DNA of 64,000 bases from Isoetes taiwanensis (lineage: Eukaryota; Streptophyta; Lycopodiopsida; Isoetales; Isoetaceae), in assembly GCA_021234155.1 (NCBI GenBank), contig JAJEKV010000003.1, positions 19,638,386 through 19,702,385 on the forward strand, given 5' to 3'. Positions within the stretch are counted from its first letter, which is position 1, and every line of letters begins with the position of its first letter. The notes under the pieces were generated by a model that did no database searches, was not told the origin of the DNA, and saw only the letters and a list, made by a program, of their open reading frames with translations. The translations under genes and the position numbers were made by a program. Shown in pieces: positions 21,700 to 35,400 of this stretch.

Positions 21700-23900
21700 T
21701 GAGCCCGGATAGATCCTTTCCCGAACAACTTTTCCACTTTTCCTTTCCTTTTCCTTAAATTCTCTTTCGGTCCCATCAATTCCCCTCATCATCCTTTAGG
21801 TGACGAAGCCCGTCCCGTGCGAAGATCATTAGGGATGGCGAAAATTAATGACCTCGGAGCAGCAAAAGGCGAGGTGCCGATATACAGCTCCGTGGATTTC
21901 TGATTTACAACGCCGGGGAAGCGGCTTCTGATTCTGGCGGCTTAGCTTCGCCAGACTTGATTTATAGTTCGGTTAAGGAGCGGTTTAGAGTTCACAGCAG
22001 CTCTGATTCGGGCTTGACATGGCCCTTCACCTCTTGAATCTTTGCAAAACCAAAAGTGCGAATGGGACAATGTGACGGAGAAGCTAATACCTAGGCTTTC
22101 TTTATCCGTTTTCACCAATGCGAGAATGGATGATGAACATCCTCGGTATGAGAATTTCTCCCAGGATGAAAATATGACCGCGAAATCGCGCTCACCAAGA
22201 GGATGAATTACCTGCAAGGCCTCCCGGACCTCTCTTCTTACTCTGCTTGGCAGAATTTTTTAATACTTGAGAGTCTTTGGCCTCTTTCTCATCTTGTGGT
22301 CGGGGATCGCAAAAGGTTGAAACCTTTTTCTCCTTAATGGCTACCAAGCCTTTATACTACAAACGAGGTTCTTGTTTAGTTATGATAGGTTGTTCTGAGG
22401 AAGACCCGAATTCCTTCCGCCGGGGATATGTTCTATCATCCACAAGGCCAGCGGGGATACACATGGAGAAAATTTGCTAATGCGACATTAACACATACAT
22501 TATATGGTTTTGCTTTCCCTCGAGCAGGATGGAAATAGGCTAACCAAAGGCCGACCCGGTGTACTTGATCTGGTGATGCGAAGAGGACGAGGAGGAAGCT
22601 GGACCGAAAGTCTCTTTTTGATGAGAGAAGCCACGGTAAAGGGGCAAAGGGACCGGGGAATGAATTTTGTCATCCCAAGTTAGAAAGCAATGTATATATA
22701 AAGTTGTCTGAAGTGTTTTGTTTCTCATGTAGCCACGAAATGTTTAATACAAATCCTGCTCTACCTATGTAATCATTTTTATATGTTTAATATAAATCTT
22801 CACTCTTCAATCTTCATACTGTGGAGCTAATTCACTCTTTAATAGACTAAGGGGAAGGTCATTGGCTGGATTTGGTGGGAGCATGAGTGAAAGTGACAGG
22901 AAAATTACATTAGGATGAGCGAGAATGGGACAGGAGAAACACATGATGAAACCCACCATTGGAAATCTGTCATCAAATCACGAGGTCCGATCATTCAAAG
23001 GCTGGCGGAAGCATTGAATGAGAGGAATAAATCTAGTTTGCATCAGGAACATTGGCTTATCCCAATCCAGCTATGGCGAGAAGGCTGAGAAGAGGAGAAC
23101 ACGAAACCTGAAACAATTTAGCCAGTCAAAATGAGTCGCTTGTCACAGTAGGACCTATCTTGGAAGCGAATAAACCCGGGGAGCAGTGGATATTAGAGGA
23201 GCATCCTGCAGGATCCATGAATTGAGGTATTCTAGGCTTAAAACATAGGTTAATTCTGATGAGCTTAAAAGAATTAGAAGCCAAAGGCGATGATAGGTGG
23301 TTCCTTTCTTTGTAGTAGAATGTGATTTCTATATTACTAATCTTAATATTTGTGATGATGTCTTTACCTGAGGCCAGTGATGGTGAATAGGTTTAGTCTT
23401 GCTGATAGGATGATGAGAATGCGAATGCCGGATGAAGAAAGAATCGACTCCTAAGCTTGAGCGAGGAGAAACTTTTAAGGCGAGAGAAGGGAGATGGTGC
23501 ATGCCAAAGCCATCAAAAAGTCTTTGTGTATGAATTGTGGAGGTTCGATAGCACGGCTTTGCTTCGGAACTTATACCACAAATGGCGGCAAAGGAGGAGG
23601 CCCATGTCCTTCTCTTATTGGACTTCACTAACTACCATACTACCACGTAGACATGTTCGCACGAAGATGTTTTGGCGAGGAATGAGGTTCTGATTTAACC
23701 ATGCGGGGATGTGGAGGGAAATGGTCTAGGCTGAACTTGAAAGAAAATAAAAACTTGGTCAAAAATTTTACTCATCACGATATGTATCTAAGACATCTTT
23801 AGATAATTTTGTTAAAAGGCCCATGAATCACGTATTCCATGTGTACTTATATGTAATTACTATTCTACGGTATGAGTAGATTTGATATAATATTTTATTA
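21700..23900. other. No recognisable gene
   Basis: Short frames on both strands show no family motifs I can name. Probably decayed repeat sequence. Confidence 0.4.
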
Positions 23901-23924
23901 TTTGAAATATATAAAAACAACGTT

Positions 23925-24260
23925 TGCATCACCACCCAGTATCCTGCAGTTTTCACCACAATCGGCCGGGGCATTGACCATTTTTTGACCGGTCAAAATG
24001 GAGATAGCTCTGGGTCCCTCCACAGAGTATCTTAGTGATTTTGGTATGACAATATATGGATCCCAAATTAGGTCATCACGAGATTGATATAGAGGCCAAA
24101 ATTCATTAAGCTCTGCTGTGAAAGATTCTTGCAAGGCCACTAACTTTTGCTTGATTACGTGTTTTTCTTTAGTTTCTTTTGAACTCTATTTCTTTTGAAT
24201 ATGGTATAAATACAACCTTTTCATCTAGATGTCATCTCTTTGAATACATCTTTAGCTTTT
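23925..24260 (+). repeat. LTR-like direct repeat, left copy
   Basis: About 335 bases repeated at 25,690-26,020. Shared landmarks: GATTCTTGCAAGGCCACTAACTTTTG and GGTATAAATACAACCTTTTC (TATA-like), then CATCTAGATGTC. A ~1.4-kb interior without RT suggests a miniature (TRIM-like) LTR element or a decayed internal region. Confidence 0.6.
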
Positions 24261-25036
24261 TATTGAAAAAAGTTGCTTTTTTTGAAGAGTAGAGTTGGTT
24301 TTATCGTAATTATAAAGATTCAAGTACAAAGCATCACGTAGCGAAATTTGTGATATGATGAGAAAATTATGGTGAGAGATCACTATAGAATACATAGCAT
24401 ACCATAGCATAGCATCACTATCTTGAAATGCCATAGCATAAGCTTATGGATCATGAAAAGATGGAATTGAAGTAGGTATTGAAGAGCTCGGCCCGGATCC
24501 AAGCTATAGCCATTGGCGAATTCGGTCAGCCCAGGTAGAGTAGGCGGAAATAAATAAGCATCTCCCCAACGAATAATAAATTGACCCATATAGATCTACA
24601 ATGCAATGCATGATTGTAGTACATGGATCTCTGTATCCTGAGCAGTTGTCTTTGTTGGTGAAGTGATAGTTCCTAAGAACCACCATAAGCAGTGAACTGG
24701 ATAACCTCTCTGCGGAAGATTGCTGCCCATAACTCTTCACTATCCTTCTTTATGGTAGCTTACCAACCGCGCCGGATATTCCTCGAGATGCCATATTGTT
24801 CTCAAACATATCATCAATTATTGGATCGAGAAGAAAGGGAGATGTTTGACAAGCAGTTTCTCCTTAAAAGTCAAGGCATCCTAGAATCATTAGAGGAATA
24901 AAATATTAGAATCCACCACATTAGGATTAAGAAGCAAAACATATCAAAACATGTTTAAAGGAATGAACAATAGGTAAGTTCTTGAAATACCATTGTAGAG
25001 GTCCCATTTAAAGTCTTTAATAGAGAGGGTAAAAGA
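24261..25036. other. Interior of the LTR-like pair, no identified gene
   Basis: Open frames of 60-78 codons occur on the minus strand (24,383-24,740) but match nothing I recognise. Confidence 0.35.
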
Positions 25037-25301
25037 GCATGTTAGGGCCTACATGTTTTGGAAACTACACAGAAAATACTCTGGGTAGTCAAAGATGATG
25101 ACATATTTGAGTTCTTAATATCTTCTTGACATCACAAAGTACCTTACAACATGTATGTACTACTATTCTTGAACATAACACAATTTCTTTTAGTCAATCT
25201 TGTAGTCTAGGTACTTTAAAATCTGATTATGTACTTGCCTGAGGAAGTACCTGAGAAGAAGAGATACCTTTTGGTAATTTTTTATGTAGGCCCTAACATG
25301 C
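25037..25301. mobile_element. MITE, 265 bp, with perfect 18-bp terminal inverted repeats
   Basis: GCATGTTAGGGCCTACAT at the left end is the exact reverse complement of ATGTAGGCCCTAACATGC at the right end. Non-coding interior. A clear target duplication is not visible, so the superfamily is undecided. It lies inside the putative miniature LTR element. Confidence 0.8.
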
Positions 25302-25599
25302 TTTCACCCGAGCGGCCTCTGCTAGAGTTCGGCTATGAGGATAGAGGAAACCCCATAAAGGAGCAGGCATTTGTGTAAGCGGGATCAATATTATGGTAGC
25401 GTCCACGATGATAGGATCAGCGAAGGTTGTCCCATGGGAACTTTATGGCAAATAGGATCCATTGGGCACTTTTAAAATTCAGAAGGAAGGAGGTGAATGA
25501 GAGGAGGAGGAAGCGATCTGAGCTTGGGAGATTTACAACATGAAGAAATGCCAAATTTTTAGGGTTTAAATGGTGAAAGGAATTGAGAATTGAGAATTT

Positions 25600-25735
25600 C
25601 TTGACACCATTCACCACATGATTCACCATGTACCACATGTCACCACATGATTCACCACATGTACCACATCATCACATGATTCACCGGCACCATTTGCATC
25701 ACCACATCTAATCACCCACATTATCACCCGCAGTC
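25600..25735. repeat. CACCACATGATT minisatellite
   Basis: Irregular CACCACATG(A/T) units directly before the right LTR-like copy; same core as at 21,580. Confidence 0.75.
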
Positions 25736-26020
25736 AATTTTTGGCCGGTCGAGAAAATGGAATAGCTCAATTCCTCACAATATCTGGTGATTTTGGTGAC
25801 AGCGATATATCGTCCCAAACTAGGTCCACTGAATTGATTTGAGGCAAATCTCATTAAGATCGCTTTACGCAAAGATTCTTGCAAGGCCACTAACTTTTGT
25901 GTTTTTTTTTTTTTCAATTTGCAAAGCTTCAAGTTTATGTTTATACGTATTTCTTTTTAGCAGATATGGTATAAATATAACCTTTTCATCTAGATGTCTC
26001 TTTAGATACATCTTTATTCC
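25690..26020 (+). repeat. LTR-like direct repeat, right copy
   Basis: Collinear with 23,925-24,260, including the TATA-like GGTATAAATATAACC. Confidence 0.6.
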
Positions 26021-29000
26021 AAGATACTTTAATTTGCATCAATTTCTTACGGAATTTGAACTCCACGGTATTGCTAAATTCATTGAGAAAAAATCTGGTA
26101 TACAATGAAGTATACAGCAATGTACATTAGAATGTCAATGAAAGGATAGGTTACAAGAATAACCTCTTTGGATTTACAATAATACAAAATAATAGATTAC
26201 AGAAGTAAAGATCATTGATCACATCAGCCTAAACTTCATTACTGAACAAGCTGTGCTTCACAACATCAATCATCGTGCCTTACGTGTCAATGGCTCCCCA
26301 CTAGAAATTGGTACACCTGCAGCAAACATGCTCGAGGCCTCACATTGGACTGAATAATACCTTCAAATTCTGAACTCACCTTGCATTGGGATAGTATGTC
26401 CAAGTCTGCATTCTTGCCCAGCCACAACTTTCTTTACAAAAGACACATGTCATGAGGACCACCGACCCGATAATAATCCCGAGTGGAGACGCGAATTCGT
26501 AGTGTGACTTTATGGTGCTTGGGAATTTTGTGTTTGCATCCTCAAAACTCATGGCAGGGCTTTCGGGCCCTTGTACATTTTAAATTTGTCCAATGGTAAT
26601 ACACGGCTGACCTCAAGACCTACAATGATATACATTGTCTAGTCTTCTTTGATAACATCTTTGGCGAGAATGGTACATTCAGAAATTACCAGTTGAGGGT
26701 TCAATAGTTTGTCCTTTGAAGCATGCTCGTTCGTGATGATAATGTGTAAATGGTGGATCCATGAAATGGAACCTGTTCCATGTCGTAGCGATCACGAGGT
26801 AAGTGCATACACTTAGAAGTCCAAGGTGGTAAAACAAGATGCTTTAAAACAACGGAAGACTTCAAATCGGAGTTGTTTTATATTAAATTACTAACCTCAT
26901 GAACAAATGGACTATCACATCTTTGAACCAATCCCTACTTTTCTCGATAATGCAGTTGAATCTTGATCAAGTCACAAAGAGGCTCCTGTTGTTCTTTAAA
27001 CACACTTCAAGTGGCGAGTTATCACGGTGGGATAATAAGCTCTTAACAACTGCGATCCTGCGTCTTTGAGTGGTGTAAGTTTACATTGACAAATGGAAGA
27101 TTATTAGAAAACCGGGAACATTTAAAATAGCGAAAATGAAGACAGAATTGGAAGTAAAACTTTGTTTTATATTAAAAGTATAGAGGATTACATCATATAC
27201 ACAATAATACTATTTCTAGGCTTTGGTTCTATGTTTTCATCATATTAATAAATTTGACTCTTAGTGTCCGAACATATTGACATTTTGTTGCTTTCGACAT
27301 AACTTTGCATTCTGCCTTGACAACCCACGAAGCCAATCCTTCAAGATCATTCATGGGAAATTGCCATCTACTCTGTCGGGCTCAATTTGTTTAGATAGAT
27401 CATGGTGTTTGGCTCATTGAGGTCCTTTGTATCTGTTGTCATCAATGAGAAGCATGTTCTCTTCGTGAAACACGGATTATCGTCGTAGACCTTTTGAGGT
27501 GCTTCAAAAATTGGCTTTCCTTTGTTATATAAATTTGTGCTTGTACCCAGCGATCCACGATCCACTCTGATTTGTCCTTGTATTTCATCAATGCTCCATA
27601 ACGCTATCATTCTCATGTTTTGGGCTGCGAAATTTTGGACCAAAGTGCTATATAGAAAATTACGAAACACTTTCCAAAATCTAGGCTGGGCTGACCCTAG
27701 TCTGAATTCTGCAACCTTGGATCTGTTAAGTATGACCATGGTAGCAGCCCTCTTTTAATGATGGGTATTTTTTACTCTTATCCTGCTTCTAAAACTCCAT
27801 TGTAGTAAAAAACAAGGGATTGGGCTTAGCCTTATGTAGTCTTATGGGCGGAGAGTTAGTGCTGGTAAAACTACAGCCACGGCGTAATGTCTTGAGTCGC
27901 GGGGCTAGAAACTACCTTCCCGGCTATGTCTTGGAGGTGTCTTTTCTTGGAATTACGCTCTTGATTTTTCTGAGACACTTCGGTACCAAAATTAGGCAGT
28001 TACGTAACTATATGGAGTCAAATTAAAGAGCGAGCCTGAGGTTGGAAGTTACCTTGTGACTTAGATTCACCTATCGATTTGTTGGATCATAACTTGATGC
28101 ATCTGTGATTTGGCCAGTGGTGTGGGCATGACTTAATGCATCTGGCGATTTGTGGTGTTATCCAGGGACTTGACTTGATGCACCCTCGATTTGTTGACAT
28201 CTGCGATTTGTCGAGTTCCTATAACTGATGCATCTTCTTATTTGCGAGAGTTTATCACATTGTCTAATGCTTTTGAAGGGTGTGAGTGTCTTGTCCCCTA
28301 AGTGAGCACATTTGTACCTCTATATCACACAAAGTAGGGATGAAGAAGTAAGCTACATATCAATTACGTAAAACTGAGACTTAGTTACCTTTGAGAGTAG
28401 AAAATAAGTCCCTTTTGGTGTGCTATATGGACTCACAGAAGTCATTGCCACCGGTAGAACATTTAAACTGAATTAATAAATGGCGCCATGCTCTATGACA
28501 CGGAATTGAATCACAATTGATTGTAACTATGCTTTGGCATCTCAATATGACAGGCTCACCTATAAGTGCCTCGGTGGCTTGAAGTTGTTTTTATCCTCCT
28601 ACTCACACAGGCTTGTACCCATGTTGTAGAAAGATTAGCTTGTGACAATTCTCAATGCAGCAGTGATTACGATCACGCAAAGTGAACACAAATTTGTCAA
28701 TGAGAATACAAATATACTAGGCACCGGGGAATTTTATTATGAAGTACCTCAAAGAGTGAGACATGGAAGATGGTATTTGGTATTTGCATTGACAATCAAA
28801 GTTAGTAGTGAGTTCCCCATCCAGCTGGAGGGATCTTGCCCGCAGAATGGACAGCCACTACCATAATCTTCAGCCTTATCAAGATGCGGAAGTAGTGGAT
28901 CAAGACAAATAAAGGAAGACGGTCCTTGCAGAATGAGAAACCTCTCTAACCTTGGTTTTGGTACTTCAATCTTGTTGTAATGCGCTTCAGGCGTATTGAT

Positions 29001-29379
29001 TAAGCTCCGATTTTTTGTCGCTTTCCAGTGCGGTAATAGTTCATGAGCTCGGCCTGCATCTTGGCCATATAGCGAATCACGAATGCCGCACGACTTGCTT
29101 TATCCTTCCACCATTCCTTCCGTGGTAGCCTTCTCCCATCATGGCGAAGTGGGGCAACCCCATCGTGCACAGGATGACACTCATGCCACCACTGTACGGT
29201 TGCTTTTGCATGAAGGTTAGTGTCCTCCATGGTAAGTGAAGGATCGCTAAAATGATAACATTGACTAGAGGTGCTTCTATCATGCATCACGAGAATGACC
29301 TCTTTTCTCTCAAAGTGACTACTTAGTGGCATCGAGATGGAGCTCCTATTACCTCACTCACGCATCGGTTGGTCGACCA
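26021..29379. other. No recognisable gene; short tandem repeat at 28,080-28,260
   Basis: Several frames of 70-120 codons (for example 27,368-27,739 minus and 28,642-28,866 plus) show no motif I can name. At 28,080-28,260 a ~40-base unit containing CTTGATGCATCTGCGATTTG recurs about five times. The 3' LTR expected for E2 was looked for here and not found. Confidence 0.4.
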
Positions 29380-29389
29380 CTTCGGTGTG

Positions 29390-31000
29390 AGCTGACCCTT
29401 ACATTATCCATGGTGTGGAGTACAGCTTCTCAGATACGATTGTAGTACCCGCGTAGCGTCCTCAGCGATAAAATTGCGTCCATTTCACAAAGATATGGAG
29501 AAATTGAGATCTTCTCAGGCGCGGATTGATCGAGAAGAACCTCGGGGAACAATCTCAAGCTGATCGTCAGATTAATTCCCAGTAAACTTCGGTCAATGTC
29601 CAATACTTCCTGCGGATTAGGAGTGTGTTTCTTTAGGAGACTTCGTGAAAGACTCTATGGATCTTGGTGTCGTAGTAAGTCCAATTTGTAGGCTTAGTTT
29701 GCCCGACAATTTGAATGGAGGCTGACCCACCTTGGAGCAAGCTTCTGCTTGCAATTCTTAGATCTGAGCTTTGCTTGTTTAACTTTTATCTTTAAATGAA
29801 ACATTGTCCCTACTTGGAACTCCCTTCTTGTTGGTCTTAGATCCAGCTATGCTTTCGCAGAAGCTTCTTGCGCTGAGGTATCCTAAGCACCTCAACAACC
29901 AATTATTTGCATCTCGGCTAGCATCTGCTGGGATACTTCTACCTTGGACCGGGGGTTGTGCCAAATTAATGCAATTAAGCAGCGATAGCGTAGTTGATCA
30001 CTGCTGGCAACATTTGGGATGACTCACCTTGGTGCTATTTATGCGCAAACTCAACCAAGTAAGATGAAGTCATCCCTTTGATTCGCGTTCCGGACATAAT
30101 TAAACATATCCTCGAGTATCAGGTGGAATTAAAAACCGATGCATACATCTGTCACGAGGGTGATAAGCGTGCTCATACGACAATTTAGTTCAATAGTCGC
30201 GGAGATCACGCGGAATGCACTCATGAACCCGAGATCGATTAAAGTTATTTCTCTTGGCATCCCATGGAGTCCTAAAATCTCCTTTGTAGACCGTAGCCAG
30301 TAGGTGTCCAGTAATGATTGCTCTACAAGGCACAAGTCGCCATTTTTACTGACGAACTGGCCGACTCTGACGACCATTAAGGCATCTTGCCCCTTATAGT
30401 TCTAGAATTTTGTAATGAAGTCCATCTTGATTATCTCCACTTGGAGTTTGAATGCTGGCAATGGCTCTAATGCCCACAGATTAAGTAGTTGCTCGGCTTT
30501 GAGTGCCTTCTTATGCCGTGACGCACCGATATATACCTTGCTATCTGCTTCTTCATGCACGGTGTGTGCTTCTCCTTATCTTGGAAGTAGGTTTTACATT
30601 AAAACTTTTCCGTGGCCCGACTATTAGATGTTGTGGGTAGGTGGAGAATCGGTATACGACTCGGATGATTCATTTTACAACTTATTTTATCGGTACAAGA
30701 GATTTCCTTCATGCAAAATGTTTGAAGGTTTCTCTCTCTTTGTCCGTTCTTGCCTCTTTAGAAGGCATACTTCACGAAGTCCTTGTCAGGTTGGCAAGCA
30801 TTTCTTCCTATTTTTCTTGCCAAAACTCGCTGGTGAGTGTTGATGTAACGTGCAATGCACTCTTGTTGTTAAGGGATGCTTGTAGCCGAGCATCTGCAAC
30901 CACATTGAGTTTCCACGGCTTTATTGCACAATCTGAAGTCGTACTCTTCCGCGAACTCCATCCATCTCCTTTGTCTCAAATTCAATATTAGTTTAGTGAA
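29390..31000 (-). pseudogene. E2 integrase and chromodomain (degenerate)
   Basis: HGMPREITLIDLGFMS near 30,220-30,275 corresponds to the HGIKEIISD motif of E1. The linker (ACCTTGGAGCAAGCTTCTGCTTGCA near 29,730 on the plus strand) matches E1 near 7,950. A FVKWTQF segment near 29,465-29,485 marks the chromodomain. Several stops and frame changes. Confidence 0.7.
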
Positions 31001-31389
31001 AATGTCTGTAGACTCACGATGTGGTCTCCTAGTGGAACTTCCTTCCCAATAGATGAATTATTCTCCAAATCTTTAAAGCTCTTACCCCACTTGCCCGATA
31101 AATGCAGTCGTATTATTAGCCATTGCAGAGTCTGCGTCGTTCATCTGAAGTGAATGGTAATACTCACGACTCTTTCTTCTTGCGTGGGGTATCGAAATCC
31201 TTGATCTTGCTAGCATCGGTTACAGCTAAGCATGCCTACCGGATCACGGCGTGGTAAGGCGGTTATTAAGGCTTCCTTCAACTTCTCAAATCACCTTGAG
31301 CCTTCTTTGCCAATATGCCACCCGGTCTTTTATCTTTTACGCCTTGGTGAGGTCGAGTCAATTAAACACTTCATCTTAGCCGGGATTTT

Positions 31390-31990
31390 GACAAACTTTC
31401 TATAATACCCTGCTAAGCCTAAAACTTCTCACCTCGTGTATGTTCTTTGGTGCGACCCATTCAATCAAGCGGATCTTTGTGGGATCGGTGGAGATGTCGT
31501 CTGTGATATGATATGCCCCAAGTATTCCCTCTTTTGGTGGCGAAATGAGCGTTTTGATAACCCATAAAAGGCTGCGAGCTTCACCGAGTACCCTTCTCAA
31601 ATCTTTGAATATGCTCCTCGAGGACTTTATGCTATACACCAAAATGTCATCAAAGAACACAATAACAAATGTGTGGGAATTCGAAGATGCTCGTTCATAA
31701 GTCTCTCATGAGATATTCTTTGGGGCATTAGATAAGTAGAGATGGCATCAGCGTAATTCATAGTGGCCATATCTCGTCGAGGAGCAGTTTTGTGGATATC
31801 TTCCTCCTTGATTATGATTTGATGATATATCAGGACCTTAAGTCTATTTTAGGAAGACCACAGCACCTTATAACTGATCCATCAAGGTCATTTGCTCTAC
31901 GGAGTAAAGTACTTGTTCTTGATGGTGTGCTTGTTTGGTGTGATGGTAATACATCCTCAAGCTTCCATCTTTCTTCTTAATGAATAAGAT
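31390..31990 (-). pseudogene. E2 reverse transcriptase (degenerate)
   Basis: SPILFIKKKDGSLRMYY at about 31,930-31,985 and MFFDDILVYS at 31,631-31,660, containing the catalytic FxDD motif, are diagnostic of Ty3/gypsy RT. GILGAYHITDDISTDPTKI follows near 31,460-31,520. The frame is open only in pieces. Confidence 0.85.
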
Positions 31991-32689
31991 AGGAGACTCG
32001 ACGAACATAGGTCTTATGAACCCTAGGTCTAATAGCTCACCATGAATTGCTTCTTCAATTAGATGGATTAGGTAGTAGTCATTCTATCTGATTGCCTTAC
32101 TTGTGGGCTTGAGATTGCACAGTTCAGTGCAATTTAGCCTCCACTCCTCTATATGGCCCGAGGAAGCTCCTTGATTTTGTCGGGGAATAAGTCATGGAAC
32201 TCCCTTTATTGGCTTGGCTGCAGCAGGTAGCTTGCTTCTTGATTATCTTCTTTATCCTCTGGTGCCTCTTCTTAAGAGCCCAAGTTCGTTGAAGAAGATG
32301 TAGCCATGTTGCCTTTTCATGCATCAAGTAACTTCTTACTCGACATGCATTGTATTATAGGTATTACTTCCTTACCTTGATCTCCTATAATTTTTTCCGT
32401 TGAAGCAGATTAAGCTTCACCTTCGCTCCCCACAATCTATTTGTGTGCTTTTCTTGCGTTGAGGTATTCCATATTTATAATGGTCATATTTTTTCGATGT
32501 TCGTGATCCTCGCCCCCATTTCCAATGTTGATGCGGGTAAGTCTATATTGAAATTCACCCTCTTCTTGCGGCTCAGCTAGCTAACACTACTTTTGATGCG
32601 GGCTTAGACTTCCTTGTTTTCAACTTTGGCATTTGGCCATCCTTGGTGGCCTTAAAGTTGTGAAGCTAGGTGTCTATAGGGGTATAAAG

Positions 32690-33418
32690 ATTTGGCGGTA
32701 TCTGCAATTGTGGATATTACTTGAATGCGAGCCTCGCGTTTTACGTATCTATGGCGGCAAGATATGACACTCACCATGGATAAAGTCGTGTCCTTCGTCC
32801 TCCTCTTCTTCGGCGGGGTCTCCCAACTCCCATCTCGCCAGTCTTTGCATTCATCGAGCAGGCGGTTATTGTTCTATGTCATTTGGAAGCATCGGAAGCA
32901 CAAGCGCTTTTACATGCATTCTTGCCATTTTCTTCGGAATGGAGTTGAGGAGCTGCGTATTTGTCTTTGAAAGTATTTGAGCCTCCCCTTGTCCTTTGTT
33001 ATCTTTGAAGGCGGCGTGCTTTTTCTGAAGGCATTTCCATTGATTTCATTATGGCGTCTTAGCGGGTGAAGGGCTACGGATTTATCGGGCTATGGCCTCC
33101 ATACCCTTTTTCCTTTAATCGCCTGCTTGTTTTGGTTCACTATTAAGGGTCGGATTTCCTTGTAAGCTTATGGCCTTTGCTTATTTCCGGAAATCTTGGC
33201 CCTTGGGTTCGGGGCCACGATTAATTCAAGTAGATCCTCATTGAGCCCTCCATATAGCCTTCAAGCTCTTCTCTCAAGGTTTATTTTATAAAGCCTCAAC
33301 CTCATGAACTCCTCATTGTTATATTTAAATGCCAGTTTGTTTCCTGATATTTTGCTTTGTGGAAGGCTTGCATCGATGGCACTTATTGCTCTCACGGGCA
33401 CATAATGTTGTTTGAAAG
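32690..33418 (-). pseudogene. E2 gag, C-terminal half
   Basis: Homologous to the E1 gag stretch; a Cys-containing RLCFRCF segment near 32,885-32,905 may be the zinc knuckle. The gene is cut at 33,418 by E3 and continues at 40,271. Confidence 0.5.
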
Positions 33419-33757
33419 TGTTGGGGGTGATCACCACTCACCACACCGTCACCACTCACCACACTTATCACCACTCACCACATTCATCATATCACAGGTA
33501 TATAGAGTGATATCTTGGCGCATGCTGACGTCTTGCGGGATATTTACTGCAGTATGCGTGTGGAGCCATTATCCACCCTTGTATTATCGGCGAGGAGGAG
33601 GAGAAGAAGAGAGGGAGGCGGTGTATTGGGAGAATTTTTGATTGATCAGCTATGGAGATTAGTGATTCTTTGTGTTGTGCATTGCCTTATTACGATGGGT
33701 GGCTTGGATTGTTGGGTTTTCATCCTTCTTGCAAGGTTAAGAGTATAGGCTCTAACA
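33419..33757 (+). repeat. E3 5' LTR
   Basis: About 339 bases; includes a CACCACTCACCACA minisatellite, GTATATAGAGTGATAT and TTCTTTGTGTTGTGCATTGCC, all repeated at 39,960-40,270. Confidence 0.85.
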
Positions 33758-33785
33758 ATTTGGCGATACGGTGCTCGGCGGACCA
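33758..33785 (+). other. E3 primer-binding region
   Basis: ATTTGGCGATACGGTGCTCGG lies directly after the LTR. It resembles the TTTGGCGCCGTTGCCGGGG seen after the 5' LTR of many plant gypsy elements. The tRNA was not assigned. Confidence 0.5.
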
Positions 33786-33979
33786 TTAGTGACAAGAATT
33801 TCCATTGAAAGAGGTTGTTACCATTGGTATTGGTGTTAAATCCGGAGAAAAGAGCGACACCATTGAGAAAGGAGCAATTTCTTGTGTGAAGGGAATTTTA
33901 TGCGTAATTGATTGTGGAGTAAAATTTGACAAGGGGGAGCATAGTTTTATGCCGAAGTAAGAAGGACATCCCACCAAGC

Positions 33980-35400
33980 TCTATCGTGGCTAAGAAGATG
34001 GGTGGAAGAGTCAATCTTTGGGCTCAAAATTGCATCAAGATTGAATTTGTTTTCAGTTGGGGCCCGTCACGGGGTCTAATTCTCGGATCCGGGGAGGTTT
34101 GATTCCATTTACCGATCTAGAAGGTAATCCAATTTCGTTTTTCAAAATTGAAGGGAGATTCAATTTCGTTTTCCAATTTCAAGAAACCCAAGAAGCGAGA
34201 TAAGGTTTGGCATTACCACCTATGGTATGGGGTTTTAGGACAATGGGGATTCAAAGTTTGATGATGGTGGATCGGGATCCTTTGGAAGCACGATACGAGA
34301 AGTTTGAGGGAGGTATTGCCCGGCAATGTAGGATTCTGCGTTGTGATTACTTGCTTTGGTTTCATGGTTGCAAGATTCCCGGTGGAGGAATGGGCACAAA
34401 CTCTGACCCGGTCTTGATCAGAATTAAAAAGGAAGCTTTCATTGCTAATTATCAAAGAAGTTCATGGTAAGGATAAGACTATGGAAGGTGGACCAATTTC
34501 ACACACAAAGGAAGATGAATCAATTAGAGAGTATAATCCCGGAGGTATATTCACGGTTCTGGTAGTGGTTCATTGGAAAGATTGCAAGGAGTGATGAAAT
34601 GGATATTCAATGGTATGTGAAGAAATTTTGAAGCGAGCTATTATCATAAAGATTGAAGGCTAAACAGCCACCACAACATTGTCCGAGGCACAAAAGTATG
34701 CTCTCAAAGGTGAAGATAAGGCTGGGATACATTCATGAAGTTAATAACCGAGGCAAAGCGAGAGGATGTTAGGCCAAGATTTCTAAGCTTACAATGGTGG
34801 TGAAGCAGGGAGGTTCAGTTTCTTACTTGGCCAATTATTGTGGGTCTATTGGGCGTGCGATGCTACATGTGGGTGAAGTGCTCAAGATGCCAAATAAAGG
34901 GCCATAATGATCGAGAATGTGGGAGAAAGAGATTCTTTGAGAGGGCAGTCAGTATTTCTTTGTTATGCAACAAGCACCATCTATTCCTATTCAACCAATG
35001 CGGCCACCTATTATACCACAAGTGCCAATGATGCCACAAGCTCCAATTGCCCAACAAGTTCAATGGGTTCCACATCAATGCGTGCCGATACGCTTGAGGG
35101 ATGGTATCAGTAAGGCTCATTTATTGCAAGTTATGTGATAAATTCAAGCATGATGGGACTACTTGTTGGAAAATCCATGGAAAACCAGAATATGGGCAAC
35201 CAACAAGTATCCACCAAAGCTGACAAGAGTGTTTGAATCCGGTACCTCTTCCTAATAATGATAGGCCAGCATTCAAGATGCAAAAGTACATTGATAATCC
35301 TCGAGTTAAGGCTCTTATTGAGGGGCTTAAGAAGCGAGAGAAGGCAAAATCCCGGTAGTAAATTGTGGATTTGTTGAGGTGGAGCATGACCTATTTCAGC
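33980..35400 (+). pseudogene. E3 gag with two CCHC zinc knuckles (degenerate)
   Basis: Two C-x2-C-x4-H-x4-C knuckles can be read: CSRCQIKGHNDREC near 34,878-34,920 and CKLCDKFKHDGTTC near 35,122-35,165. Frame changes separate them and several stops are present. Confidence 0.75.

Noticed and set aside
24383-24740. Possible organelle-derived or integrase coding sequence
   Set aside because: No recognisable motif; the frames look like chance openings in AT-rich repeat DNA.
28000-29379. 3' LTR of E2
   Set aside because: No stretch matches the 46,007-47,570 LTR; ends TGTGACGG or CGTCACA are absent, so E2 is taken as truncated.
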